Shown: positions 26,423-33,975 of the stretch, in pieces
How the letters are laid out: every line of letters begins with the position of its first letter
Position numbering within the stretch: the first letter of the stretch is position 1
NCBI RefSeq assembly: GCF_003173755.1
Contig: NZ_CP029553.1
Location: 1,441,001-1,505,000 of the forward strand
Source of the DNA: Methylobacterium terrae
GTDB taxonomy: Bacteria > Pseudomonadota > Alphaproteobacteria > Rhizobiales > Beijerinckiaceae
DNA: 64,000 nt
Direction: 5' to 3'
The notes under the pieces: generated by a model
Database searches by the model: none
What the model saw: the letters and a program-made list of their open reading frames with translations, nothing else
Told to the model about the DNA's origin: nothing
Made by a program: the position numbers and the translations under genes

Positions 26423-28459
26423 GTGAGACGCGTGGCAGGCATCGATGTCGGCGGCACCTTCACCGACCTTCTCCTGACGGAGGCGGATCGATCGGGCGTG
26501 CGGGTGCGCCTCGCCAAGGTGCCGACGACGATCCGCAACCAGGCCGAGGGCGTGATCGCGGCGATCCGGGCCGCCGAGGTGACCCCGGCCGACCTCGACC
26601 TCGTCATCCACGGCACCACCGCCACCACGAACGCGGTGCTGGAGCGCAAGACCGCGAAGGTCGGGCTGATCACCACCGAAGGGTTCCGCGACGTCCTCGA
26701 GCTCGGGCGCCGCACCCGGCCCAAGCCCTACGGGCTGTTTGGCACCTTCGAGCCGCTGATCCCGCGCGAGTGGCGCCGCGAGGTGCCCGAGCGCGTCATG
26801 GCCGACGGCGCGGTCCGCACCCCCCTCGACGAGACGGCGGTCGCCGAGGCCGTGCGCGACCTGCTGGCCGAGGGCTGCGAGGCCCTGGTGATCCACTTCC
26901 TGCACGCCTACGCCAACCCGGAGCACGAGCTGCGCGCCGGGGCCATCGCCCGCGCGATCTGGCCGAACCCCTACGTCACCCTCGGCCACGCGCTCCTGTC
27001 GGAGTTCCGCGAGTACGAGCGCGGCACCACCGCGTCGGTCAACGCCGCGGTGCAGCCGATCCTCGACCGCTACGTCCGCCGTCTCCAGGACGAGCTGCGG
27101 GCGAAGGGATTTGCCCGCGACCTCCTGGTGATGAACGGCAACGGCGGCACCGTGCCGGCGGGCCTCGTGGTCGAGGCGGCGGCGAAGACCGTGATGTCGG
27201 GCCCGGCCTCGGGCGTGATGGCCGCCGCCGCGACCCTCGCCCAGTCGGGGCTGACGAACGCCATCACCTACGACATGGGCGGCACCTCGACCGACGTGGC
27301 GCTGATCGCCGGCGGCGTGCCGGAGGTCTCTGCGGAACTCACCATCGATTACGGGCTGCCGATCCACCTGCCGATGGTCGACGTCCACACGGTCGGGGCC
27401 GGCGGCGGCTCGATCGCCTCCGTCGACCGCGCCGGGATGCTCCGGGTCGGGCCCGAGAGCGCCGGCTCCGAGCCGGGCCCGATCGGCTACGGCCGCGGCG
27501 GCACCCGGCCGACCATCACCGACGCGAACCTCGTCCTCGGGCGGCTCGATCCGGGCCGGCTCACCGCCGTGCGGGCGGGCGTGTCCCTCGACGCGATCCG
27601 CGAGGCCTTCGCCCGCGACCTCGCCGGCCCGCTCGGCATGAGCGTCGAGGAGGCCGCCGAGGCGGTGATCCGGCTCGGCAACGTCCACATGACAGGGGCG
27701 ATCCGCATGGTGTCCCTGTCGCGCGGCTACGACCCGCGCGACTTCGTGCTCTTCGCCTTCGGGGGCGCCGGCCCGCTCCACGCCGTGGCGCTCGCCCGCG
27801 AGCTCGGCATCCCGGAGGTGCTGGTGCCGGCGCGCCCCGGGCTCACCAACGCCCTCGGCTGCCTCGTCGCCGACCTGCGCCAGGACCGCGTGCGTACCCT
27901 CAACCGGCCGCTCGACGGGCTCGACATGGCGGATCTGCGCACCGTGCTCGAGGAGCAGGCGGCGGACGCGCTGGCGATGGTGGCCGAGGAGCAGGCGGAG
28001 ATCGAGGAGACCACGGTCACCTACGGGGCCGACATGCAGTTCCGCGGCCAGACCCACCTGATCCGCGTCGCCCTGCCCTCCCCGGAGATCGACCGCGCGA
28101 CGCTGCAGGAATTGTTCGAGGCGGCCTATTTCCGCCGCTTCCAGGTCCGGCTGCCGGAGATCCGGGCGGTGCTCGTCAACCTCGTCACCTCGGTGATCGG
28201 CCGGCGCAAGCCCTTCCCGCTCGCCGCGCTCATCGATGCGCGCGGGCGCACCGACCTCGCCGGCGCCCGCCTCGGCACGAGGCCGGTCTACGCGGGAGGC
28301 GCCTGGCACGAGGCGGCGATCTACGCCCGCGAGGCCCTGCCGCTCGGGGCCGAGATCCCCGGCCCCGCGGTGATCCAGCAGCTGGATGCCACCACGGTGA
28401 TCGAGCCCGGCGCCGCGGCCCGGGTCGACGCCATCGGCAACTTGAGGATTCGCGTATGA
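26423..28459 (+). CDS. hyuA: Hydantoinase/oxoprolinase family protein, HyuA subunit
   Basis: A 678-residue ATP-binding subunit of the N-methylhydantoinase / 5-oxoprolinase / acetone-carboxylase-like family, which uses ATP to open cyclic amides or activate carbonyls. The N-terminal nucleotide motif is DVGGTFTD (residues 8-15), followed by HGTTATTNAVLERK and TTEGFRDVLELGRR. A second ASKHA phosphate motif, DMGGTSTDVAL, is near residue 285, and GAGGGSIA and FAFGGAGPLHA follow. GTG start. The stop overlaps the hyuB ATG. The family does not reveal the substrate; neighbours suggest an N-heterocyclic compound. Confidence 0.93.
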   Translation: MRRVAGIDVGGTFTDLLLTEADRSGVRVRLAKVPTTIRNQAEGVIAAIRAAEVTPADLDLVIHGTTATTNAVLERKTAKVGLITTEGFRDVLELGRRTRPKPYGLFGTFEPLIPREWRREVPERVMADGAVRTPLDETAVAEAVRDLLAEGCEALVIHFLHAYANPEHELRAGAIARAIWPNPYVTLGHALLSEFREYERGTTASVNAAVQPILDRYVRRLQDELRAKGFARDLLVMNGNGGTVPAGLVVEAAAKTVMSGPASGVMAAAATLAQSGLTNAITYDMGGTSTDVALIAGGVPEVSAELTIDYGLPIHLPMVDVHTVGAGGGSIASVDRAGMLRVGPESAGSEPGPIGYGRGGTRPTITDANLVLGRLDPGRLTAVRAGVSLDAIREAFARDLAGPLGMSVEEAAEAVIRLGNVHMTGAIRMVSLSRGYDPRDFVLFAFGGAGPLHAVALARELGIPEVLVPARPGLTNALGCLVADLRQDRVRTLNRPLDGLDMADLRTVLEEQAADALAMVAEEQAEIEETTVTYGADMQFRGQTHLIRVALPSPEIDRATLQELFEAAYFRRFQVRLPEIRAVLVNLVTSVIGRRKPFPLAALIDARGRTDLAGARLGTRPVYAGGAWHEAAIYAREALPLGAEIPGPAVIQQLDATTVIEPGAAARVDAIGNLRIRV

Positions 28460-30180
28460 GCCAGCTCGACGCCCTCACCCTCGCGGTGATCCAGGCCGGG
28501 TTGCAGCAGGTCTGCAACGAGATGGACATCGCCTTCTCGCGCTCGGCCTTCTCGCCGGTGATCGCCGAGGCCGACGACCGCTCGGACGGCATCTACGACC
28601 GCGACACCGGCGCGCTGATCTCGCAGGGCGAGTTCGGCCTGCCGGTCTTCGTCGGCACGATGCAGTACTCGACGGGCGAGCTGATCCGGCTGATCCGCGA
28701 GGGTCGGGTCGGGGCACCGGAGCCCGGCGACATCTACATCGTCAACGACCCCTATCTCGGCGGCACGCACCTGATGGACGTGCGCTTCGTCAAGCCCGTC
28801 TTCGTCGAGGGCGCGCTGTTCTGCTGGCTGCAGAATACCGGCCACTGGCCCGATATCGGCGGCATGGTGCCGGGCGGCTTCTCGGCCCACGCGACGGAAG
28901 TCGAGCAGGAGGGATTGCGCCTGCCGCCGGTCAAGCTGTTCAAGCGCGGCACGATGGATCCGGAGATCGTCGCGATCATCTCCTCGAACATCCGCGTCGC
29001 CGACCAGCGCATCGGCGACATCAAGGCGCAGGCCGCCGCCCTGATGGTCGGCGAGAGCCGGCTCGCCGACCTCCTGGCGAAGGTCGGCCGCGAGACCCTG
29101 GACGCCGCGATCCGGGAAATCCGCGCCCGCTCGGCCGAGCGGATGCGGGCCGAGATCCGCCAGATCCCGGACGGCACCTACACCTCGGAGGCCTTCGTCG
29201 ATTCCGACGGAGTCGTGAACGAGCCCCTGCGCATCGCCCTGACGATGACCAAGGCCGGCGACGGGCTGACCTTCGACTTCTCGGACTCCTCGCCGCCCTG
29301 CCGCGGCCCGATGAACTCGGTCGTGGCGACGACCTATTCCTCGGTCTACCTCGCCGTGAAGCACGTCTTCCCGGACGTGCCGATCAATGCCGGCACCTTC
29401 GAGCCGCTGACGATCCACAGGCCCGAGGGCACCTTCCTCGACGCGCGCTATCCGCGGCCGGTCTCGGGCTGCGCGGCCGAGGTGAGCCAGCGCATCGCCG
29501 AGGCCGTGTTCCTCGCCCTCGTCCAGGCGATCCCCGAGAAGGTGACGGCGGCGCCCGCCGGCACCTCGGGCAACTTCGCGCTCGGCGGCTTCGACCCGGG
29601 CAAGAACACGCCTTACGTGATGTACCAGATCACCGGGGGCGGCTACGGCGGCAATGCCGGGCATGACGGGCTGTCGAACGGCTGCTCGACCATCGGCATC
29701 TCGAAGACCGCGCCGGTCGAGGTGATGGAGCAGTATTATCCCGTCCTCTTCCGCCGCTTCGCCCTGCGCGAGGGATCGGGCGGCGCCGGCGCCCATCGCG
29801 GCGGATTCGGCGTCCACTACGAGGTCGAGCTGCTGCGCGGCGAGGCCCGGGCGTCGTTCGTGATGGATCACGGCCGGTTCGGCCCGCCGGGCGTGCTGGG
29901 CGGGGGCGACGGGGCCCCGAACGTGGTGCGCATCCACCGCGACGGGGAGACGGTCACGCCGCTGCACCTGTCGAAGGACCAGAACATCGCGATCCGGGCC
30001 GGCGACCGGGTCGAGGTGATGACGCCGGGCGGCGGCGGCTACGGCGCGCCGGGCGAGCGCGACCCCGCCCTCGTCGCCCGCGACCTGCGCCGGGGCTACT
30101 ACCGGGCGGACGAGGCCGACACCTTGTGGGGCAAGGAAACCTTGCGGGGCGACGAATCCCTCGGGGGGACCCAGCCATGA
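28456..30180 (+). CDS. hyuB: Hydantoinase/oxoprolinase family protein, HyuB subunit
   Basis: A 574-residue partner of HyuA, starting at ATG 28456 in a four-base overlap with hyuA. Characteristic blocks are NEMDIAFSRSAFSPVIAEADD, VNDPYLGGTHLMDV, HWPDIGGMVPGG and GGYGGNAGHDGLSNG. HyuA and HyuB act as one heteromeric enzyme. The stop codon overlaps the start of the Fe-S protein gene, an unbroken chain of overlaps that points to a single functional unit. Confidence 0.93.
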   Translation: MSQLDALTLAVIQAGLQQVCNEMDIAFSRSAFSPVIAEADDRSDGIYDRDTGALISQGEFGLPVFVGTMQYSTGELIRLIREGRVGAPEPGDIYIVNDPYLGGTHLMDVRFVKPVFVEGALFCWLQNTGHWPDIGGMVPGGFSAHATEVEQEGLRLPPVKLFKRGTMDPEIVAIISSNIRVADQRIGDIKAQAAALMVGESRLADLLAKVGRETLDAAIREIRARSAERMRAEIRQIPDGTYTSEAFVDSDGVVNEPLRIALTMTKAGDGLTFDFSDSSPPCRGPMNSVVATTYSSVYLAVKHVFPDVPINAGTFEPLTIHRPEGTFLDARYPRPVSGCAAEVSQRIAEAVFLALVQAIPEKVTAAPAGTSGNFALGGFDPGKNTPYVMYQITGGGYGGNAGHDGLSNGCSTIGISKTAPVEVMEQYYPVLFRRFALREGSGGAGAHRGGFGVHYEVELLRGEARASFVMDHGRFGPPGVLGGGDGAPNVVRIHRDGETVTPLHLSKDQNIAIRAGDRVEVMTPGGGGYGAPGERDPALVARDLRRGYYRADEADTLWGKETLRGDESLGGTQP

Positions 30181-31679
30181 GCGCCGAGAGCCTGAGCACG
30201 GAAGCGCGCTCCAAGAAGTTCGGCGCGCAGGAGGCCGACGGCATCGTGCGCTGCGATGCCTGCCCGGTCCTGTGCCGGATCCGGCCCGGCCGCTCCGGCG
30301 CCTGCTCGCGCTACGCCAACGCGGACGGCCACCTGGTGCGCACCGACCCCGTCGTGCTGCTGCACGACGCGGCGGAAGCGGGCGCGAGGCTGGTGCCGTT
30401 CGGCGCCGCGGAGTGGGACGGGCGGGTGCTCGATCCCTCGCGCACCTTCGTCACCGGCATCGGCGCCGGCACGACCTACCCGGACTACAAGCCCGCCCCC
30501 TTCATCGTGGCGAGCGAGCACGAGGGGGTCGAGACGGTCACCGTCGTGACCGAGGGCATCTTCAGCTATTGCGGCGTGAAGGTGAAGATCGACACCGACC
30601 GCCATCTCGGCCCCGAGCGGGCGGCGATCCGGGTCAACGGCGAGGAGGTCGGCCACGTCACCACGGCCGAGTACGGCTCGCAGATGCTCTCGGTCGGCGG
30701 CGTGCGCCACCTGACCGGCGGATCGAAGAAGGAGGGCAACGTCACCTGCGAGATGCTGCTCCGCCTCTGCTCGGGCGACCCCGTCACGATGACGATCGAC
30801 GACGGCCACGAGGTCGTGGTCCAGGCCGGCCGCGCGCCGATCGTCGACGGCATCCCCGAGCGGCGGATGCGCGTCGGCTGCGGTTCGGCGACGGTCGGCA
30901 TCTTCGCCCGCCAGTGGCTCGGGCACGCCGACGAGGTGATCGTCGTCGACGACCACATCACCGGCGTGCTGACCGAGCACCAGGCCGGCAAGGTGCTGGG
31001 CATGCGCCCGGCCGGCATCCGGGTGAAGGGCCGGCGCTCGACCCCGGGGCGCTACTTCCAGGTCGCCAATCCCGGGATCGGCTGGGGCGGCACCGACATC
31101 GCCGACCCGCTCGGCATCATCCAGGCGATCGACCCCGCCACCGCCTGGCCGGGCCTGCGCCTCCTCATGACCTCGACCACCGGCGAGCACGCGCTCTGGC
31201 TCGTCCTCGACGACGACCTCAGGCCCGTGCCGGCCGAGATGCCGGCGCCCGTCCGGCAGGTGGTCGAACGCATCGGCGAGAATTGCGAGCCCTCGCTCTG
31301 CACCGTGCTGTTCATGGCCGGCGCCGGCGGCTCCCTGCGGGCCGGCGTCACCGAGAACCCGGTGCTGCTCACCCGCTCGGTCGCCTCCGGCGAGACGACG
31401 GTGACGATGGGCGGCGCACCGGTCACCGTCTGGCCCGGCGGCGGCATCACGGTGATGGCCGACGTGACGCGGCTGCCGAAGAACGCCTTCGGGTCGGTGC
31501 CGACCCCGGCGATCGTGGCGCCGATCGAGTTCACCCTGCCGCGCGACCTCTATGCCCGCCTGGGGGGACATGCCGGCGACGTCGTCGCGATGACGGACGT
31601 CCTGCGCGAGGTCGGACCGGCCGCGCGAATCGATGCCTGGAATCCGGACCATCCCTGGCCGGCGGGGGAGGTTGCATGA
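30177..31679 (+). CDS. 6-hydroxynicotinate reductase-like Fe-S protein
   Basis: A 500-residue protein resembling Hnr, the ferredoxin-dependent 6-hydroxynicotinate reductase of Eubacterium barkeri, which reduces a pyridone ring to a cyclic enamide. A four-cysteine cluster site lies at Cys26, Cys29, Cys33 and Cys43 (RCDACPVLCRI...GACSRY). Later conserved stretches include FVTGIGAGTTYPDYKPAPFI, VTEGIFSYCGVKVKID and MRVGCGSATVGIFARQWL. Proteobacterial members carry this name by homology only and their real substrates are untested. Here it sits between hyuB and marR with overlaps on both sides. A product of ring reduction would be a lactam, a logical HyuAB substrate (inference). Confidence 0.7.
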   Translation: MSAESLSTEARSKKFGAQEADGIVRCDACPVLCRIRPGRSGACSRYANADGHLVRTDPVVLLHDAAEAGARLVPFGAAEWDGRVLDPSRTFVTGIGAGTTYPDYKPAPFIVASEHEGVETVTVVTEGIFSYCGVKVKIDTDRHLGPERAAIRVNGEEVGHVTTAEYGSQMLSVGGVRHLTGGSKKEGNVTCEMLLRLCSGDPVTMTIDDGHEVVVQAGRAPIVDGIPERRMRVGCGSATVGIFARQWLGHADEVIVVDDHITGVLTEHQAGKVLGMRPAGIRVKGRRSTPGRYFQVANPGIGWGGTDIADPLGIIQAIDPATAWPGLRLLMTSTTGEHALWLVLDDDLRPVPAEMPAPVRQVVERIGENCEPSLCTVLFMAGAGGSLRAGVTENPVLLTRSVASGETTVTMGGAPVTVWPGGGITVMADVTRLPKNAFGSVPTPAIVAPIEFTLPRDLYARLGGHAGDVVAMTDVLREVGPAARIDAWNPDHPWPAGEVA

Positions 31680-32158
31680 ACGCACCGCACGCGAAGCCTG
31701 CGCCCCTGCCCGACCCCGACCCGGAGGCCGACGCCGAGGCGTTCCGCACCTACCGGGTCGAGGATCAGATCGGCTACCTGATCCGGCGGGCGCACCAGCG
31801 CGCCTCCGCGATCTTCGAGGGGGTGATGCGGGATTTCTCCGTCACGCCGGTGCAGTTCGCCGTCATGTGCAAGCTCCACGACCTCGGGGCAACCTCGCAG
31901 AACCAGGTCGGGCGCCTCGTCGGGGTCGATCCGGCGACGATGTTCGGCGTCGCCCGCCGGCTCGCCGCCCGCGGCTTCGTGAGGACGACCGCGGACGCGG
32001 CCGATGCCCGGCTCGTGCTGCTGGCGCTGACCGACGAGGGGTTCCGGGTGATCGAGGCGATGAAGGGCCGTGGGCCCGAGGTGACCGCCCGCACGCTCGC
32101 GCCCCTCTCGCCAGCGGAGGCCGACGAGCTGGTCCGCCTCATCGCCCGGCTCGGCTGA
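31676..32158 (+). CDS. MarR family transcriptional regulator
   Basis: A 160-residue winged-helix regulator. The DNA-binding core is about residues 60-115 (TPVQFAVMCKLHDLGATSQNQVGRLVGVDPATMFGVARRLAARGFV), with the wing DARLVLLALTDEG. MarR proteins are dimers that bind 16-20-bp palindromes and release them on binding aromatic or related ligands. Being inside the operon, it most likely represses it in response to the substrate. The two matching palindromes at 21381 and 26393 are its probable targets. Confidence 0.92.
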   Translation: MNAPHAKPAPLPDPDPEADAEAFRTYRVEDQIGYLIRRAHQRASAIFEGVMRDFSVTPVQFAVMCKLHDLGATSQNQVGRLVGVDPATMFGVARRLAARGFVRTTADAADARLVLLALTDEGFRVIEAMKGRGPEVTARTLAPLSPAEADELVRLIARLG

Positions 32159-32163
32159 GCCCC

Positions 32164-33066
32164 GTGGACCGCCCGGCGCATCAGGTCCTGGCTGACGGCC
32201 GGCTGCACCTGCAGCACGGTCCGATCGACCTCGTGCTGCGCGCCTACGGCGCCGGAAGCGCCGTGGCGGAGGCGCACGCGGCCGCCATCGACCGCTTCGC
32301 CACGATCCTGGGCGAGCTCGTCGGCGAGCTTCCGGAGTTGCGACGGCCGGTGAGCGAACGCCCCCGGGTCGACGGTGCCATCGCCCGCCGGATGGTCGCG
32401 GCGTGCCGGCCGCACAAGGAGTTCCTCACCCCGATGGCCGCGGTGGCGGGCGCGGTGGCGGACGAGATCCTGGCGGCGATGCGCGAGGCCGCTCCCCTCG
32501 ACAAGGCCTTCGTCAACGACGGCGGCGACATCGCCGTGCATCTGACCGAGGGCGAGACCCTGGCGGTCGGGGTGGCGGCGGATTTCTCCCGCGGCCCGGT
32601 GCCGGCGCTGAACGGCCGGGTGACCCTGCGCCACGGCGACGGGATCGGCGGCGTCGCCACGTCCGGGCGGCAGGGTCGCTCGTTCTCCCTCGGGCTCGCC
32701 GATTCCGTGACGGTGCTCGCCCGCGACGCCGCCGCGGCCGACGCCGCCGCGACGCTGATCGCCAACGCGGTCGACCTGCCCGGTCATCCGGGCGTGGGGC
32801 GCGCGCCCGCGACCGACCTCGACCCCGATTCCGACCTGGGATCCCGCCTCGTCACCGTCGCGGTGCCGGCGCTCTCCGCCGAGGAGATCGCCGCCGCCCT
32901 CGAGGCCGGGCGGAGGCGGGCGGCGGGATTGCGCGCGGCCGGCCTGATCCGCGCCGCCGCCCTGATGCTCCAGGGCCGGTCCGTCATCCTCGAAGAGCCA
33001 GGCATCCTCGAAGCGAGCATCCTCGAAGCGAGCATTCACGAACACGGAAGGGAGATCCGCCCATGA
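32164..33066 (+). CDS. UPF0280 family protein (ApbE-like fold)
   Basis: A 300-residue protein starting at GTG 32164, five bases after marR. The block DKAFVNDGGDIAVHL and GIGGVATSGRQGRSFSLGLADSVTVLA is typical of UPF0280 proteins, which are distantly related to ApbE flavin transferases and have no settled function. A flavin-attaching role for the neighbouring Fe-S reductase is a possible but untested idea. The 3' end contains a tandem 15-bp duplication (33003-33032) giving ILEAS twice, so the tail is recently altered. The stop overlaps the next start. Confidence 0.78.
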   Translation: MDRPAHQVLADGRLHLQHGPIDLVLRAYGAGSAVAEAHAAAIDRFATILGELVGELPELRRPVSERPRVDGAIARRMVAACRPHKEFLTPMAAVAGAVADEILAAMREAAPLDKAFVNDGGDIAVHLTEGETLAVGVAADFSRGPVPALNGRVTLRHGDGIGGVATSGRQGRSFSLGLADSVTVLARDAAAADAAATLIANAVDLPGHPGVGRAPATDLDPDSDLGSRLVTVAVPALSAEEIAAALEAGRRRAAGLRAAGLIRAAALMLQGRSVILEEPGILEASILEASIHEHGREIRP

Positions 33067-33641
33067 TCGAGGTCCGCAAGATCGTCGTCACCGTCGAGGA
33101 GGTCCGCCACGACGGCGGTCCCGCGCTCGGCGCCCCCGTCCTCAAGGGCTCGGTCGCCTGCGTGCTGAAGAACCCCTTCGCCGGGCGCTACGAGGCCGAG
33201 ATCACCCCGATGATGGACGCGCTGAAGCCGCTCGGCGTCGAGTGCGCCCGCAAGCTCCTCGACGCGCTCGGCGGCGATCCCGGCCGGATCGAGGCCTACG
33301 GCAAGGGCTCGCTGGTGGGAGCCTCCGGCGAACTGGAGCACGGCGCGCTGTGGCACGTGCCCGGCGGCTACGCGATGCGCGAACTCCTCGGCCAGGCGCT
33401 CGCCATCGTGCCGTCGATGACCAAGGTCGGACCGATGGGCGCTACCCTCGACGTGCCGATCCACCACAAGGACGCGGCCTATGTCCGCTCGCATTTCGAC
33501 GGGATCACCGTGGCGGTGGCGGATGCTCCCCGCGCCGACGAGATCCTGTTCGCTCTGGCGATGACCACCGGCGGCCGGCCGCATGCCCGGGTCGGGGGGC
33601 TCGCCAAGGACGCGATCGCCAAGTGGGACGGGCAGCGGTGA
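33063..33641 (+). CDS. Amino-acid-synthesis family protein (PF06684-like)
   Basis: A 192-residue protein whose sequence (MIEVRKIVVTVEEVRHDGG, LGVECARKLLDALGG, YGKGSLVGASGELEHGALWH, GYAMRELLG) fits the family named 'amino acid synthesis protein'. The name is historical and no reaction is proven. It is the last of six overlapping genes in the hyuAB operon, so it probably acts in the same pathway, perhaps as a small hydrolase or isomerase; this is inference. ATG 33063 overlaps the UPF0280 stop. Confidence 0.7.
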   Translation: MIEVRKIVVTVEEVRHDGGPALGAPVLKGSVACVLKNPFAGRYEAEITPMMDALKPLGVECARKLLDALGGDPGRIEAYGKGSLVGASGELEHGALWHVPGGYAMRELLGQALAIVPSMTKVGPMGATLDVPIHHKDAAYVRSHFDGITVAVADAPRADEILFALAMTTGGRPHARVGGLAKDAIAKWDGQR

Positions 33642-33714
33642 GCTCGAAGGCTTCGCGCGGTGTCGTCGAGAGCCTGCGTGATGCGGCAGGCCGAACTCAT
33701 GTCCGCCATCGTCG

Positions 33715-33743
33715 TCCCGGGGCCGCGAAAGCGGAACCCGGGA
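33715..33743. repeat. Palindromic repeat with CCGC-GAAA-GCGG core
   Basis: Outer stem TCCCGGG/CCCGGGA (33715-33721 and 33737-33743) around an inner hairpin CCGC-GAAA-GCGG whose loop fits the GNRA tetraloop rule. Same family as 5658-5684 and 57996-58023. Confidence 0.6.
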
Positions 33744-33762
33744 TCCATGAGCACTGATACCG

Positions 33763-33796
33763 CAGCACCTTGGAACGGATCCGTTCCAAGGTGCTG
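33763..33796. repeat. Perfect 34-bp palindrome
   Basis: CAGCACCTTGGAACGGA is followed directly by its exact reverse complement, with no loop. A 17-bp perfect arm without spacer is unusual for a terminator and suggests either a cruciform-prone repeat copy or a recombination or protein-binding site. Confidence 0.75.
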
Positions 33797-33834
33797 GCTA
33801 AGCCCGAATGGGCGTCGGCGCTGATGCGCCGGAC

Positions 33835-33864
33835 GCCTTGACATCGACGTGTCGATGCCAAGGC
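33835..33864. repeat. 30-bp imperfect palindrome
   Basis: Arms GCCTTGACATCGAC and GTCGATGCCAAGGC pair with one mismatch around a GT centre. It lies 38 bp after the perfect palindrome and probably belongs to the same composite repeat region. Confidence 0.6.
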
Positions 33865-33975
33865 GCGAGGGTATGAAAGCCTGTTTGATCTGCTCGGCGT
33901 CTTTATCCTGCCCTCAGCTTCATCCTGAGGTTGAACCTGAGATGGAATAGGCACAGACACTGCCATTCCCGGCAA

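Larger units (their letters stand above)
33642..33975. other. Gene-free stretch between two convergent operons, built of palindromes
   Basis: About 330 bp between the plus-strand hyuAB operon and the minus-strand aconitase operon. It holds three palindromes (listed separately) and, from 33888, an AGCCTGTTTGAT that reappears inverted with one mismatch at 33977-33988. No convincing reading frame. Hairpins here could terminate both converging transcripts. Confidence 0.6.
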
